A DNA stretch of 64,000 bases, taken from NCBI GenBank assembly GCA_031292625.1, contig JARLGU010000062.1, forward strand, positions 1 through 64,000, given 5' to 3'. The position numbers were made by a program, and so were the translations under genes. Shown piece by piece: positions 34,667 to 45,258 of the stretch (position 1 is its first letter; the number at the start of each line of letters is the position of its first letter). The DNA is from Capsulimonadaceae bacterium (GTDB taxonomy: Bacteria > Armatimonadota > Armatimonadia > Armatimonadales > Capsulimonadaceae). Under the pieces are notes generated by a model. That model made no database searches, was not told where the DNA came from, and saw only the letters and a list, made by a program, of their open reading frames with translations.

Positions 34667-35995
34667 TCAAACCTGGGCAAATGCGTCCGATGAATTGATT
34701 TGGCGCGGCCGGTAGACTTCGGATTCGTATTTTAAGAGAAGCCACGTGAGGGTTAGCGAGAGCGCGATAAGAAACGCCGACGCGAGGATGGTTGCGACGA
34801 GGGAGAGATTGGGTTCGACGGAGCGCCATGACTGGAAGCACGCAATGAAGAGGGCCGCAATCACTCCCATGGTTCCGCCGCCCTGAGAGCGCCAGACAAT
34901 AACTGGCACGACGAGCGCCGCGATGGCAACCTGCAGCACTCCGCCAAGAAGAGAAAACGCCGCAAGCATGCTGAGTGGATGGTGGAGCAGCGCTAAAAGG
35001 GCAAGGCCGCTGACTTCGATTGTGACGATCAGGGCCGCCATTGGCAGGAGCACCAGCAAAGCCGCCAGCTTGGATGTCGAAAGCGGTAGCGTGCGCAGGT
35101 GCCTGAGGTAGGTCGCCCCCTGCACCAACGTGAACACGATGCCCCATTGGTATACGAACATGATATTATTTCTTTTGACGAGAGACGTCAACAGATCGAA
35201 GGTTCCGTGTCGCAACGTACTCAGCATCTCGCCGTATAAGACACCGGCGGGTAGCATTGCGAGACCGAAAAGCACGAGGCGGGGAAGCGCATACTGCATG
35301 AGGTAGGGTGCGCCGCCGCAGCCTCGCATCCACTGCGCGTTTTCGGGTACGGCTCCTCGCGAAACCCGCGCTTCTTTGTTGACGCCGATTCGATCGCCGA
35401 TGATCTCTTCGGAGCGAAGCCAACCGGCGGCTCCAACGAGCATGCCAACGAGAGTGAATGCTTCCCATGCTTTAGAGTGCATGGGGATAAGCCGAGGGAG
35501 GATCAACCAGCCGAAAGTCATCAACAACGAAAACATTATGGCAAGCGTATATCCTAAGACCGAAGCCGCCCAGCCCTGACTGCGCCCTGGCGATGGACCA
35601 CCGAGTAAAAGGAAGTATGTGATGCCGTTGAAGATCGCCGCAGTTAGCCAGTAGCCAAAATCCACGCTAAATGGTTCTGCATGGGCGCTGAATATTGATC
35701 GGAGTGTATGCACGAGGACGGTTATCGCGGCCAGCACGATACTTGGAAGACCGACCGCTTCCCACCAGAGGGTTCGCCCAAGCTGCCTCGCCGTGACGGG
35801 CATCGCGAGCTGGGCGCGGATCGTTCCTCGATACCGCATATCGAACTGCAGCGAAAGCGGTCCCATCCATATGGCGCAGACGATGACGACGCCGGACACC
35901 TCAGCTGGCGCCGCTAAAATAACTCCGTAGCCGATGCAGGCGAGCAGCCATATCCACCAGTGACGCTGTATGTAGTCCAATAAGATTCTCGTCAT
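34667..35995 (-). CDS. ABC-2-type membrane permease subunit
   Basis: A 442-residue protein with about ten to twelve hydrophobic segments spread along the whole length (for example 'WWIWLLACIGYGVILAAPAEVSGVVIV', 'LILSVTLTWLLLKY'-like final helix). No soluble ATPase motif is present. The ATG at 35995 overlaps the stop of the ATPase gene (ATGA), so the two subunits are made together. With the upstream GntR repressor it forms a YtrABC-like exporter operon, a type often induced by cell-wall stress. The substrate is unknown. Confidence 0.8.
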   Translation of the reverse strand: MTRILLDYIQRHWWIWLLACIGYGVILAAPAEVSGVVIVCAIWMGPLSLQFDMRYRGTIRAQLAMPVTARQLGRTLWWEAVGLPSIVLAAITVLVHTLRSIFSAHAEPFSVDFGYWLTAAIFNGITYFLLLGGPSPGRSQGWAASVLGYTLAIMFSLLMTFGWLILPRLIPMHSKAWEAFTLVGMLVGAAGWLRSEEIIGDRIGVNKEARVSRGAVPENAQWMRGCGGAPYLMQYALPRLVLFGLAMLPAGVLYGEMLSTLRHGTFDLLTSLVKRNNIMFVYQWGIVFTLVQGATYLRHLRTLPLSTSKLAALLVLLPMAALIVTIEVSGLALLALLHHPLSMLAAFSLLGGVLQVAIAALVVPVIVWRSQGGGTMGVIAALFIACFQSWRSVEPNLSLVATILASAFLIALSLTLTWLLLKYESEVYRPRQINSSDAFAQV

Positions 35996-36870
35996 TGCAC
36001 ATCCTCTTCCTTGACGAGCGCGATGAACAGGTCCTCCAGCGTCATCCGCGTGAGCGTAAGCTGCTGTGCCCCGCGCGCCTGCAACCACGCCTCGACTCCC
36101 GCGTTTTGGTCGAGGACCGCGTGCCACCGGTCCCCGGTCTGCTTTAGGACGATCAAGCCGTCACGTCCCGGCAGGTCGCCATCGATGAAGAACTCCACGA
36201 GGCGGAAGCGGTCGACGATTTCGTCCATGCGGCCTTCCAGCAACAGCTTGCCGTTTTTGATCATGCCGACATGGTCCGCGAAGCGCTCGAGGTCGCTCAG
36301 GCCGTGCGATGAGATCAAGACCGTTCTCTCGCCTGTCTCGACCGCCTTGAGCAGTTCCGCGAAGACCTGCTGCTTGGAGACGGCATCGAGGCCAGTCGTC
36401 GGCTCGTCGAGGATCAGCACTTCGGGGCGGCGTGAGAGCGCGAGCAGCAGGCTCAGCTTGGTCTTCGCGCCAAAGGAGAGCGTGGAGATCTTGTCGTTGG
36501 CATCGATGTGAAACGCTTTCATCAGCTCTGCGCAGTATTCGTCGTCCCATTCCGGAAAGAACCCGCGTACGAACCGGACGGCGCGTCCGACCTTGCCCCA
36601 CACCTGGAAGTTCAGCTCGGGACTGACATAGGCGGCGCGCTTCTTAAGCTCAACTGCGTCTCGCTGATGGTCGAAATCGAAGACGCGAATTACGCCGCCG
36701 TCGTTCTTGCCCATGCCGAAGATCAAGTCGATCGTGGTTGTCTTGCCCGCGCCGTTCGGGCCGATCAGTCCGTAGATCGCGCCGCGCGGCACGGTCAGAT
36801 CTAGGGGACCAAGGGTGAAAGATGGGTATTTTTTCGTCAGTCCACTAATCGTTATGGCGTCGCAACTCAT
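35992..36870 (-). CDS. ABC transporter ATP-binding protein (YtrB-like)
   Basis: A 292-residue ATPase: Walker A GLIGPNGAGKTTTID, Q-loop region, signature LSFGAKTKLSLLLAL (S-F-G-A-K in place of LSGGQ), Walker B VLILDEPTTGLD, and H-loop LISSHGLSDLERFAD. The C-terminal ~70 residues form a regulatory extension seen in DrrA/YtrB-type exporters. It begins two bases after the GntR stop (36873) and overlaps the permease start. It supplies energy for the permease at 34667. Confidence 0.93.
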   Translation of the reverse strand: MSCDAITISGLTKKYPSFTLGPLDLTVPRGAIYGLIGPNGAGKTTTIDLIFGMGKNDGGVIRVFDFDHQRDAVELKKRAAYVSPELNFQVWGKVGRAVRFVRGFFPEWDDEYCAELMKAFHIDANDKISTLSFGAKTKLSLLLALSRRPEVLILDEPTTGLDAVSKQQVFAELLKAVETGERTVLISSHGLSDLERFADHVGMIKNGKLLLEGRMDEIVDRFRLVEFFIDGDLPGRDGLIVLKQTGDRWHAVLDQNAGVEAWLQARGAQQLTLTRMTLEDLFIALVKEEDVQ

Positions 36871-36872
36871 AG

Positions 36873-37274
36873 TTATCCTTGTTCCTCGATGATGCTGTGC
36901 GCGAGATCGACGATTTCGGCCGGTGTCAGTCCTGCCTCCGAGGCCTCTCGCATGGCCTCACGGAATAACTCGCACGCTTTGACCAACTTTGCCTCGCGGC
37001 TTCGGTCGAGACCGCAGTTCGCGACGAAAGTACCGAGCCCTTGCCGCCGGAAGATAATGCCTTCGTGCTCCAGCTCTTCATAGGCGCGCTTCACCGTGAT
37101 GACGCTGATGAGCAAATCCTCTGCCAGTGCGCGAAACGACGGCAGCATCTCGCCTGGCTTGAGGCGCCCTTCGCTGATCTCGCGCTTCAGCCCGTCCACG
37201 ATTTGCTGATACAGCGTGCCGGGGGCGGCGGGTGATAGGGGCGCAAGAATGATTTTTCTGTCTTCAGGTTGCAA
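36873..37274 (-). CDS. GntR-family repressor, YtrA-like
   Basis: A 133-residue short GntR regulator: winged helix 'GTLYQQIVDGLKREISEGRLKPGEMLPSFRALAEDLLISVITVKRAYEELEHEGIIFRRQGLGTFV' given here only by its ends (GTLYQQIVDG … RRQGLGTFV), then a short helical tail for dimerisation, the YtrA architecture. It heads the ABC exporter operon. The start is TTG at 37274; there is no ribosome site, and the predicted transcription start lies only a few bases upstream, so the mRNA may be effectively leaderless. The 19-bp dyad at 37285-37303 overlapping its promoter is the likely autoregulatory operator. Confidence 0.9.
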   Translation of the reverse strand: MQPEDRKIILAPLSPAAPGTLYQQIVDGLKREISEGRLKPGEMLPSFRALAEDLLISVITVKRAYEELEHEGIIFRRQGLGTFVANCGLDRSREAKLVKACELFREAMREASEAGLTPAEIVDLAHSIIEEQG

Positions 37275-37283
37275 TTTGGTGAC

Positions 37284-37313
37284 AGTATATATCTAATATA
37301 TACAGTATGTCAA
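37284..37313 (-). promoter_or_regulatory. Promoter of the GntR-ABC operon
   Basis: Minus strand: TTGACA (37313-37308), 18-base spacer, TATACT (37289-37284). The start codon at 37274 is only nine bases beyond the -10. Confidence 0.75.
37285..37303. promoter_or_regulatory. GntR (YtrA-type) operator dyad
   Basis: GTATATAT-CTA-ATATATAC: perfect 8-bp arms with a 3-base centre, covering the -10 and most of the spacer. The position is ideal for repression by the adjacent GntR protein. Confidence 0.75.
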
Positions 37314-37554
37314 GTGATTTTGGGAAATTGATGGTCCGGTCTGCTCCGCGGATCCGCGTTTTCGCATATGCCGCGCGGTATCGCACGCGTAGCCGCCCGG
37401 CGCCGCGCCCGTTCGCGCCTTCGCGCGACGTACCGTTGCAGCAGCTAAAGATCGCTGTCCGCGAGCCCTGAGCGGCTGCGTCCATATTCCGACACGGCCT
37501 TAAGCGTCATTTCCGGCGGCGCAAGGCGAAAACGCACGCCGGTCGCCGTCAAGG

Positions 37555-37560
37555 TATAAT
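37555..37560 (+). promoter_or_regulatory. -10 element of ispH, leaderless geometry
   Basis: A perfect TATAAT ends seven bases before the ATG of ispH, so transcription should start at or next to the start codon. I see no good -35 and no ribosome site. The rest of the 293-base gap from 37275 holds only the divergent GntR promoter. Confidence 0.65.
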
Positions 37561-37567
37561 CAGCCGC

Positions 37568-38524
37568 ATGGCAGATCCGTTTGGTATTCGTGTTTTACTT
37601 GCGCGTCCCCGAGGCTTCTGTGCGGGAGTCGACCGTGCGATCGCCGTGGTGGAGCAGGCCCTGGGACATTTTGGACCGCCGGTTTATGTCCGGCATGAAA
37701 TCGTGCACAACGAGTTCGTCGTGGCGCGCCTGCGCGAGGCGGGAGCGATTTTTACCGACGATCTGAGCATTGTTCCCGAGGGGAGCGTCTTAATCTTCTC
37801 CGCCCATGGGGTTGCTCCATCGGTGCGCGAAGAGGCGTCGGCGCGAAAACTGAGGGTGGTCGATGCGACTTGCCCGCTTGTCACGAAGATCCACCTTGAG
37901 GTTCACAAGTACATTGGGCGCGGCTACGGTATTTTCTATATCGGGCATCACGGACACGTTGAAACCGTTGGCACGATTGGCGAAGCGCCCGAGCGGATGC
38001 ACTTGATTACATCGATATCGGATGTTCTAGCGGTTCCCGATCCGCCCGAAGAAAAGCTGATCTACCTCACGCAGACGACTCTTTCGATCGATGAGACGCA
38101 TGCCATTGTCGAGGCGTTGCGCCGCCGCTTTCCGCGCCTCGAGGACCCGCCGACCGATGACATATGTTACGCGACGCAGAACAGGCAGGATGCCATTAAG
38201 GTCATTGCGCCGCGCAGTCAGGTCGTGCTCGTGATCGGCTCTCAAACATCCAGCAACACGCGTTCGCTGCGAAACGTGGCCGAGGCGCTTGGGACGAGGG
38301 CTTACCTGATCGGAGGGCCTGACGATATCACGCGCGAAATGATCGCGGGGGCGTCGACGATCGGCGTGACGAGCGGGGCGTCGGCGCCCGAGGTGATGGT
38401 GCGCGGGGTCGTCGACCGACTGCACTCGATGGGGGCGGATGGAGTGGAAGAGGTCAACGTGCGTGACGAGAGCGTCTCGTTTGTGCTGCCTCGCGAACTT
38501 ACGTCCTTGCTCGCCAATCGTTGA
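37568..38524 (+). CDS. ispH: 4-hydroxy-3-methylbut-2-enyl diphosphate reductase
   Basis: A 318-residue IspH (LytB), the last enzyme of the MEP isoprenoid pathway, reducing HMBPP to IPP and DMAPP with an Fe-S cluster. The three cluster cysteines are in RPRGFCAGV (Cys18), DATCPLVTK and DDICYATQNRQ. The substrate-binding histidines are in EIVHN and GHHGHVE, and the SxN motif is in 'IGSQTSSNTRSL'. The length is normal. The transcript is probably leaderless. It is single, followed by ugd on the same strand after a 248-base gap with a hairpin at 38615. Confidence 0.97.
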   Translation: MADPFGIRVLLARPRGFCAGVDRAIAVVEQALGHFGPPVYVRHEIVHNEFVVARLREAGAIFTDDLSIVPEGSVLIFSAHGVAPSVREEASARKLRVVDATCPLVTKIHLEVHKYIGRGYGIFYIGHHGHVETVGTIGEAPERMHLITSISDVLAVPDPPEEKLIYLTQTTLSIDETHAIVEALRRRFPRLEDPPTDDICYATQNRQDAIKVIAPRSQVVLVIGSQTSSNTRSLRNVAEALGTRAYLIGGPDDITREMIAGASTIGVTSGASAPEVMVRGVVDRLHSMGADGVEEVNVRDESVSFVLPRELTSLLANR

Positions 38525-38614
38525 TCGCGCATAAGGCAGGCTTGTTCCTATTGGGAATTGCGGAGCCGGAACGGTTCCCATATGCGGGAAAGCGTGGATC
38601 TGCTGTTCCCGCTA

Positions 38615-38641
38615 CCTCCGCCGCGGGGCTGGTCGCGGAGG
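38615..38641 (+). terminator. Hairpin between ispH and ugd
   Basis: CCTCCGC (38615-38621) pairs with GCGGAGG (38635-38641) around a 13-base loop. No T tract follows, so termination here is uncertain. Confidence 0.35.
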
Positions 38642-38772
38642 CCAGTTGCATTGCACGGCGCTAGATGCAGCTGTATATCGAATTAGTAGTTAACGATCGC
38701 GTTTCATGCGCCCCGCATGAATGCCCCGACATTCAAATCTACCGTGGCGCTGGTCTGCTTATTGGAGCCCAT

Positions 38773-40098
38773 ATGAACGTTTGTGTAATTGGAACTGGCT
38801 ACGTTGGTCTTGTGACGGGAGTTGTATTCGCGAGCCTCGGCAATGACGTCATTTGTGTCGATAAGCTCGACCGGAAGATCGAGAACCTGAAGAAGGGGAT
38901 CATGCCGATCTACGAGCCTGGTTTGGAAGAGTTCGTTGAGCGCAATGTCGCCGAAGAGCGTCTCGATTTCACGACGGACCTTGCGGATGCGGTCGGGCGC
39001 TCCGAGGTCGTCTTTATCGCGGTTGGCACGCCTCCGCAGGAAGACGGCTCGACGGACTTGAGCATGGTTGGCGAAGTCGCCCGCGAAATTGCAGAGGCGC
39101 TGACGCATGATACGCTGATCGTCAACAAGTCGACCGTTCCCGTGGGGACAGGCGATTACGTTCGCCGAATTGTCGAAAAGCACCGCCGCGCCGGCATTCC
39201 GTTCGATGTGGTCTCCAACCCCGAGTTCTTGCGCGAAGGTTCGGCGATCAAGGATACGTTGGAGCCTGACCGCATCGTAATCGGCGCGAACAGCAAGGAT
39301 TCGGCCATGAAGCTGCTGGAACTGTATGCTCCGCTTGAGCGGCCGATGATCATCACCGATGTCGAGTCTGCTGAACTGATTAAGTATGCGTCCAACGCGT
39401 TTCTTGCGGTCAAGATTACCTTCGCGAACGCGATGGCCAACATTTGCGACGCGGCCGGCGCGAATATCGCCGACGTCACAAAGGGCATGGGGCTGGACAG
39501 CCGCATCGGACCGGCTTTTTTGAACGCGGGAATTGGCTACGGCGGGTCGTGCTTCCCGAAAGACACCCGGTCGCTGATCGCAACCGCCGATTCGCTAGGA
39601 TATGACTTTAAGCTGCTCAAGTCCACCGTTGAGACGAATGCCGATCAGCCGGTAAGATTTGTCGCGAAGATGCGCGATGTTCTCGGGGGCCTCAAGGGCA
39701 AAAATATCGGTGTCCTCGGGCTTGCCTTTAAGGGCAACACCGATGACTTGCGCGACTCCAAGGCGGTTGAAGTAATCCAGACGCTGCTTGCCGAAGGGGC
39801 GCACGTGATCGCATACGACCCCGTCGCCGTTGAGAATGCCCGCGCGATCCTGCCGGACGTGACTTTCGCGAAGGGAGCTTACGAGGTGGCGGCTGGCGCG
39901 GATGCTCTTGCGGTGGTTACGGAGTGGAACGAGTTTAAACAGATCAATTTCGCGCGCATCGCGACCATTTTGCGCGGCAAGGTGGTATTTGACGGGAAGA
40001 ACTTGTATAATCCCAAACAGGTGCGTCGCCATGGCCTCGACTACTACGGGGTTGGGCGTGGGACGCGCGTCAATAATGGCGATTACGGTGATCATTGA
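38773..40098 (+). CDS. ugd: UDP-glucose 6-dehydrogenase
   Basis: A 441-residue enzyme that oxidises UDP-glucose to UDP-glucuronate, a precursor of acidic exopolysaccharides. Visible features are the N-terminal NAD motif CVIGTGYVGLVTG, the substrate lysine region 'LIKYASNAFLAVKITFANAMANIC', the catalytic cysteine in IGYGGSCFPKDTRSL and the C-terminal UDP-binding domain ('VLGLAFKGNTDDLRDSKAVEVIQ'). The ATG at 38773 with GGAG upstream is preferred over an earlier in-frame ATG. The GtrA-like gene follows after 71 bases, consistent with surface-polysaccharide work. Confidence 0.96.
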   Translation: MNVCVIGTGYVGLVTGVVFASLGNDVICVDKLDRKIENLKKGIMPIYEPGLEEFVERNVAEERLDFTTDLADAVGRSEVVFIAVGTPPQEDGSTDLSMVGEVAREIAEALTHDTLIVNKSTVPVGTGDYVRRIVEKHRRAGIPFDVVSNPEFLREGSAIKDTLEPDRIVIGANSKDSAMKLLELYAPLERPMIITDVESAELIKYASNAFLAVKITFANAMANICDAAGANIADVTKGMGLDSRIGPAFLNAGIGYGGSCFPKDTRSLIATADSLGYDFKLLKSTVETNADQPVRFVAKMRDVLGGLKGKNIGVLGLAFKGNTDDLRDSKAVEVIQTLLAEGAHVIAYDPVAVENARAILPDVTFAKGAYEVAAGADALAVVTEWNEFKQINFARIATILRGKVVFDGKNLYNPKQVRRHGLDYYGVGRGTRVNNGDYGDH

Positions 40099-40169
40099 GC
40101 GCCGGATGCCCGAACGAGGAAGTGGGAGCCCGGGCGTAAGGTTGCGTCCGCCCGATAGGTTAAGTTTTG

Positions 40170-40769
40170 ATGATTAATGTCGAGTCGGATGGGCAGCCCG
40201 CAAGCTCGCCGGATGATAGAGAAAATGCACGCGGAGCGGATGACGGTCTAGCGGACGCATTCGATGTAGCTCCCGCAGCCGTGAAGCGCAAGCTGCACGA
40301 GCGCAAGGGCGTTCGGCAGTTCGTTAAGTTTTGCATTGTCGGTGGTTCCAGTTTTTTTGTAAACTTTGCAATATTTAACATTCTATACCACGGCAAGTTG
40401 CACCTTTCCCTCGTGCCCGCGCTGAGCATCGGCTTCTTCGTGTCCGTGTTTAACGGCTTCTTCTGGAATCGCAACTGGACGTTTAAAGAGGCCCGCGCGA
40501 CATCCGTGGGCGATCAATATACGAAGTTCTTGCTCGTCAATATCGTCGGCTGGTTCCTGAATACGGGGATCACGGTTAGCTTGATCGCTGGCTTCATGGT
40601 ATTCGTTCAGCACGATCATGTTGATTTTTGGCGTATTTTCTGGGATATTATCGGCGGCAACAAGAAGCATTATCCCATCCTCATTACCAATGGGGCGCTT
40701 CTTGGAGCGACCGGTTTTGTTGTCTTCTGGAACTTCTTTGCCAACCGAAAATGGACCTTTAAGCACTGA
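40170..40769 (+). CDS. GtrA-family membrane protein
   Basis: A 199-residue protein with a hydrophilic N-terminal ~45 residues and four transmembrane helices typical of GtrA: RQFVKFCIVGGSSFFVNFAI, 'LVPALSIGFFVSVFNGFFWNRNWTFK', a third helix near 'FLLVNIVGWFLNTGITVSLI', and a fourth ending VVFWNFFANRKWTFKH. The NRxWTFK motif appears twice. GtrA proteins help move lipid-linked sugars across the membrane or bind wall-teichoic precursors. An extra loop between helices 3 and 4 is longer than usual. It is likely co-transcribed with ugd. Confidence 0.9.
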   Translation: MINVESDGQPASSPDDRENARGADDGLADAFDVAPAAVKRKLHERKGVRQFVKFCIVGGSSFFVNFAIFNILYHGKLHLSLVPALSIGFFVSVFNGFFWNRNWTFKEARATSVGDQYTKFLLVNIVGWFLNTGITVSLIAGFMVFVQHDHVDFWRIFWDIIGGNKKHYPILITNGALLGATGFVVFWNFFANRKWTFKH

Positions 40770-40823
40770 GCGCCTTGTAGGCGTTCGCCTGAGGGACGCC
40801 GCGCGGCGCGATATTCAACAACT

Positions 40824-41759
40824 ATGCCTACAACACTCCTCTCCACACAGATCGACGGCCTTCCGAAGTTTATTTCCGGCAAGGTGCGTGATGTTTACGA
40901 CCTTGGCGACCGCTTGCTTGTGATCGCCACCGACCGCCTCTCCGCCTTTGATGTCATCCTGCCGACCGGCATCGAAGACAAGGGGCGCGTGCTGACGCAG
41001 CTTTCGTTGTACTGGTACGAGCAGGCCCGGCCGCTCGTCGCAAATCATCTGGTGACTGCTCAGATCGGCCCGATCGTCGACGCCGCGCGGAAGGCCGGGG
41101 GCAAGATAGACGAAAAGCTCGCCGAGCAGCTTGCCGGGCGGACGATGCTTGTCAAGAAGGCGAAGGCCTTTCCGATCGAATGCGTCGCGCGCGGCTATCT
41201 TTCCGGGTCGTTGTGGAAAGAGTATAAGAGTTTTCCGGCTCATGGCGGCGAGGTGCGCATCTACGACATTCCGATCCCTGTCGGCTTGCGTGAAAGCGAT
41301 GCGTTTCCCGCGCCGATCTTCACGCCCGCGACCAAGGCGGAAACCGGGCACGATGAGAACATCAGCTTCGCCCAGGCCGCCGGCATTATCGGCGACGCCC
41401 ATGCGGCCCGCTTGCGCGACTTGACGCTTGCCATTTATTCCGCGGCGGCGAACCAGGCGAAGGCGCGCGGCATTATCATCGCCGATACCAAGTTCGAGTT
41501 CGGACTGCTGGACGGCGAGATCATTCTAATCGATGAGGCGCTCACGCCGGATTCCTCGCGTTTCTGGGATGCCGGGGCGTATAAGCCGGGCGGCGCTCAG
41601 CCCTCGTTCGATAAACAGTACGTCCGCGACTACCTGGAAACCCTCGACTGGGGCAAGACCTATCCTGGCCCCGCACTGCCTTACGAGGTTGCCGAGGTGA
41701 CGGCGGACAAGTACCGTGACGCCTACCTGCGCGTGACCGGCAAACCGCTGAGCTGGTAG
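40824..41759 (+). CDS. purC: Phosphoribosylaminoimidazole-succinocarboxamide synthase
   Basis: A 311-residue SAICAR synthase, the step joining CAIR and aspartate in purine synthesis. Features: FISGKVRDVYDLGDRLLVIATDRLSAFD (the GKVRDVY ATP motif), VECVARGY-like 'PIECVARGYLSGSLWKEY', FTPATKAETGHDENIS, and 'IADTKFEFGLLDGEIILIDEALTPDSSRFWD'. The length fits the longer bacterial/fungal-like PurC type. There is no ribosome site just before the ATG. It is followed by a 190-base gap with a long inverted repeat. Confidence 0.97.
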   Translation: MPTTLLSTQIDGLPKFISGKVRDVYDLGDRLLVIATDRLSAFDVILPTGIEDKGRVLTQLSLYWYEQARPLVANHLVTAQIGPIVDAARKAGGKIDEKLAEQLAGRTMLVKKAKAFPIECVARGYLSGSLWKEYKSFPAHGGEVRIYDIPIPVGLRESDAFPAPIFTPATKAETGHDENISFAQAAGIIGDAHAARLRDLTLAIYSAAANQAKARGIIIADTKFEFGLLDGEIILIDEALTPDSSRFWDAGAYKPGGAQPSFDKQYVRDYLETLDWGKTYPGPALPYEVAEVTADKYRDAYLRVTGKPLSW

Positions 41760-41774
41760 GTTTCTGCCTCCTTT

Positions 41775-41864
41775 GGCACAGGACCTTGACGGTCGTATTT
41801 CGGGTCTCGTTCGCTTGTTTCGGGCGAGGGAACCGGTATGCGGTCTTCGATGGTCCTGTGTGCC
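41775..41864 (+). ncRNA. Candidate structured RNA between purC and dnaG
   Basis: GGCACAGGACC (41775-41785) pairs with GGTCCTGTGTGCC (41852-41864) with one bulged base, closing a 66-base interior. The interior contains a second hairpin: CTCGTTCG pairs with CGGGCGAG through two G-U pairs around a 7-base loop. There is no T tract, so it is not a simple terminator. It may be a small RNA, a leader element of dnaG or an mRNA-processing site. No known RNA family is recognised. Confidence 0.4.
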
Positions 41865-41949
41865 CATCTCTTTGCCACATCCCCACGTCGATCGCTGATT
41901 TGCAGGCTGTTTGAGCTAAAATAGAATAGCGGAAGATTGGGAATTTTCG

Positions 41950-43860
41950 ATGGCAAGCTCTGGCGAAAAGGAAGAGGTCCGGCGGCGCGCGGACATCGTG
42001 GATGTCGTGGGCGCTTATGTCACCCTTAAGCGAGCCGGGAACGTCTACAAGGGGCTTTGTCCTTTTCACAATGAGAAGACGCCTTCGTTTCAGGTCAACC
42101 CCGACAAGGGGTTGTGGCATTGCTTCGGTCAGTGCTCCGAGGGCGGCGACGTATTTAAGTTCGTTCAGAAGATAGAAAACCTCACGTTCCCCGAGGCGCT
42201 TGAACGGCTCGCAAAGAAGACGGGCGTGATCCTTTCCGAGTTTCGCCCCTCTGGCGGCCCGCCTCCCGAGCCTGGTCATAAGGAACGGCTGTACAACGCC
42301 GTCGAATTCGCGACACAGTTCTATGAGGAGATGTTGACGCGGGGGCAGGCAGCGCGCGACTATCTTGACCGGCGCGGGTTGGGTTACGATGTGCAGCGGG
42401 CGTTTCGCATCGGGTACGCGGGCGACGACTCGGACGCGTTGATGCACTTCCTTGGGCGGAAGGGCGTTTCGACGGACGATGCGGTCGAGGCAGGGCTGGT
42501 GGTTGCAAATGAACGGGGTTTTCGCGATAAGCTATGGCAGCGCGTCGTATTTCCCATCGTCAATGTTGAGGAGCGCCCGATCGCTTTTGGCGGACGGTTG
42601 ATGGAGTCCATTGAGGGGCGGCCAAAGTACCTGAACTCAGCTGAGACGCCCCTGTTCTCGAAGGGGCGCACACTATACGGATTATGGCGCGCGCGTAAAG
42701 CGATCGCGGCGACGGGGCAGGCGATGATCGTCGAAGGCTATATGGACGTCGTTGCATGCCATCAGGCGGGCTACGAGAACGTCATTGCGACCCTGGGCAC
42801 GGCGCTTACTGAAAACCACGCGACGCTGATTAAGCGCTATGCGCAGCGTGTCCTGCTCGCGTTCGATGCCGATGCGGCCGGGATGAAGGCGGCGCGCAAC
42901 GCCGATGAAATCTTCGCGCGTATAGGGATGGAGACGCGCATGCTCGAGATGCCATCCGGCGAGGATCCGGACAGCGTCTTGCGCGACGGCCATCGCGACA
43001 TTTTGGATCGGGCGATTACGAGTGCCCTGCGGGTGACTGAGTTTCAACTTCGCAAACTGGTTCAGCGCGCCGATCGTGAAAATGCATCCGAGGATGAGCG
43101 GTTGGATCTCTTTAGGCGCGAGGCGCTGGCCACGATTCGGGCCACGGAGAGCGTTACCGAGCGTCAAAGGTATATCGGCATCGTCGCCCCGCTGCATCCA
43201 TTTTATTTTAGCGTAAATGCGAGGGCGGCGGAAGAGCAGATTCAGCAGGAAATCGAGGGCCGGATTCCGCAACTACCTTATCAATACAGGCCTAATCGCA
43301 ATGGCGAACGTTGGGGCGAAAATAGGGAATATAGCAAGAGAGAGTCGACAAGATCGGATAAGCCTGGCTGGCGGAACTACCCGCCCAGACAAGCGCCGTC
43401 GATGTCCGCGCCGCTTGCGCCGCCGCCAAGAGCGATCGATACTGCGGAACGGATGCTGATCCGGGGCCTGTTGGATGGCGGCGAAGAGATTGTCGGGATT
43501 ATAACGAGCGAGTTGGTCAAGGAAGACCTGCTCAACGACGGCTATTGGCCTCTATTGGAGCGGGTGAGGTCTGGACAAGATCCGGCGAGCGCCATGCGCG
43601 ATCTGGAGGACGAGGACCCGGAGATTTACAGCGCGCTGGTGCGTCTTGCGGTCCAGGGCAGTGAGCCGATGGCGACCCTAAAGGGAGAGACGGTCCCGCT
43701 GGATGCGCTCTTAATACGCGGTTGTATTGCGGAATTGCGAGCTCGGCGGCTTAATCAAACCGAGCGGCAACTCCGGGATCGCGCAAATGAAGGGGATTTG
43801 GAGGCGCAGAGAGAATTAACTGAGTTTGTAAGAAGGCGTAAGGGCTCGGGCGCTGCGTAA
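41950..43860 (+). CDS. dnaG: DNA primase
   Basis: A 636-residue primase that makes RNA primers for replication. It has a CHC2 zinc finger at residues 37-62 (CPFH … WHCFGQC), a catalytic core with the TOPRIM motif '[29 protein letters not shown]' followed by FDADAAG, and a C-terminal helicase-interaction region with a basic linker (~440-490). The zinc finger has three residues between its last two cysteines (C58-x3-C62) rather than the usual two. The upstream frame has no rival start. It is immediately followed by rpoD, the conserved dnaG-rpoD macromolecular-synthesis arrangement. Confidence 0.97.
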   Translation: MASSGEKEEVRRRADIVDVVGAYVTLKRAGNVYKGLCPFHNEKTPSFQVNPDKGLWHCFGQCSEGGDVFKFVQKIENLTFPEALERLAKKTGVILSEFRPSGGPPPEPGHKERLYNAVEFATQFYEEMLTRGQAARDYLDRRGLGYDVQRAFRIGYAGDDSDALMHFLGRKGVSTDDAVEAGLVVANERGFRDKLWQRVVFPIVNVEERPIAFGGRLMESIEGRPKYLNSAETPLFSKGRTLYGLWRARKAIAATGQAMIVEGYMDVVACHQAGYENVIATLGTALTENHATLIKRYAQRVLLAFDADAAGMKAARNADEIFARIGMETRMLEMPSGEDPDSVLRDGHRDILDRAITSALRVTEFQLRKLVQRADRENASEDERLDLFRREALATIRATESVTERQRYIGIVAPLHPFYFSVNARAAEEQIQQEIEGRIPQLPYQYRPNRNGERWGENREYSKRESTRSDKPGWRNYPPRQAPSMSAPLAPPPRAIDTAERMLIRGLLDGGEEIVGIITSELVKEDLLNDGYWPLLERVRSGQDPASAMRDLEDEDPEIYSALVRLAVQGSEPMATLKGETVPLDALLIRGCIAELRARRLNQTERQLRDRANEGDLEAQRELTEFVRRRKGSGAA

Positions 43861-43876
43861 GGCGAGCGAACGGGCG

Positions 43877-45115
<1,239 letters not shown>

Positions 45116-45258
45116 CGCACTTTGGCGCCCGTCGCGAAACAAATCGCCTCGCGCATTCGTATGAGTTACTATGCGTCCATGCGCGCTCAGAAGCGTCCAT
45201 TTTCCACAAACGATTGCTCGTCCACGCTATTGCGGTGGACCGCACTAGAGGAGAGATC

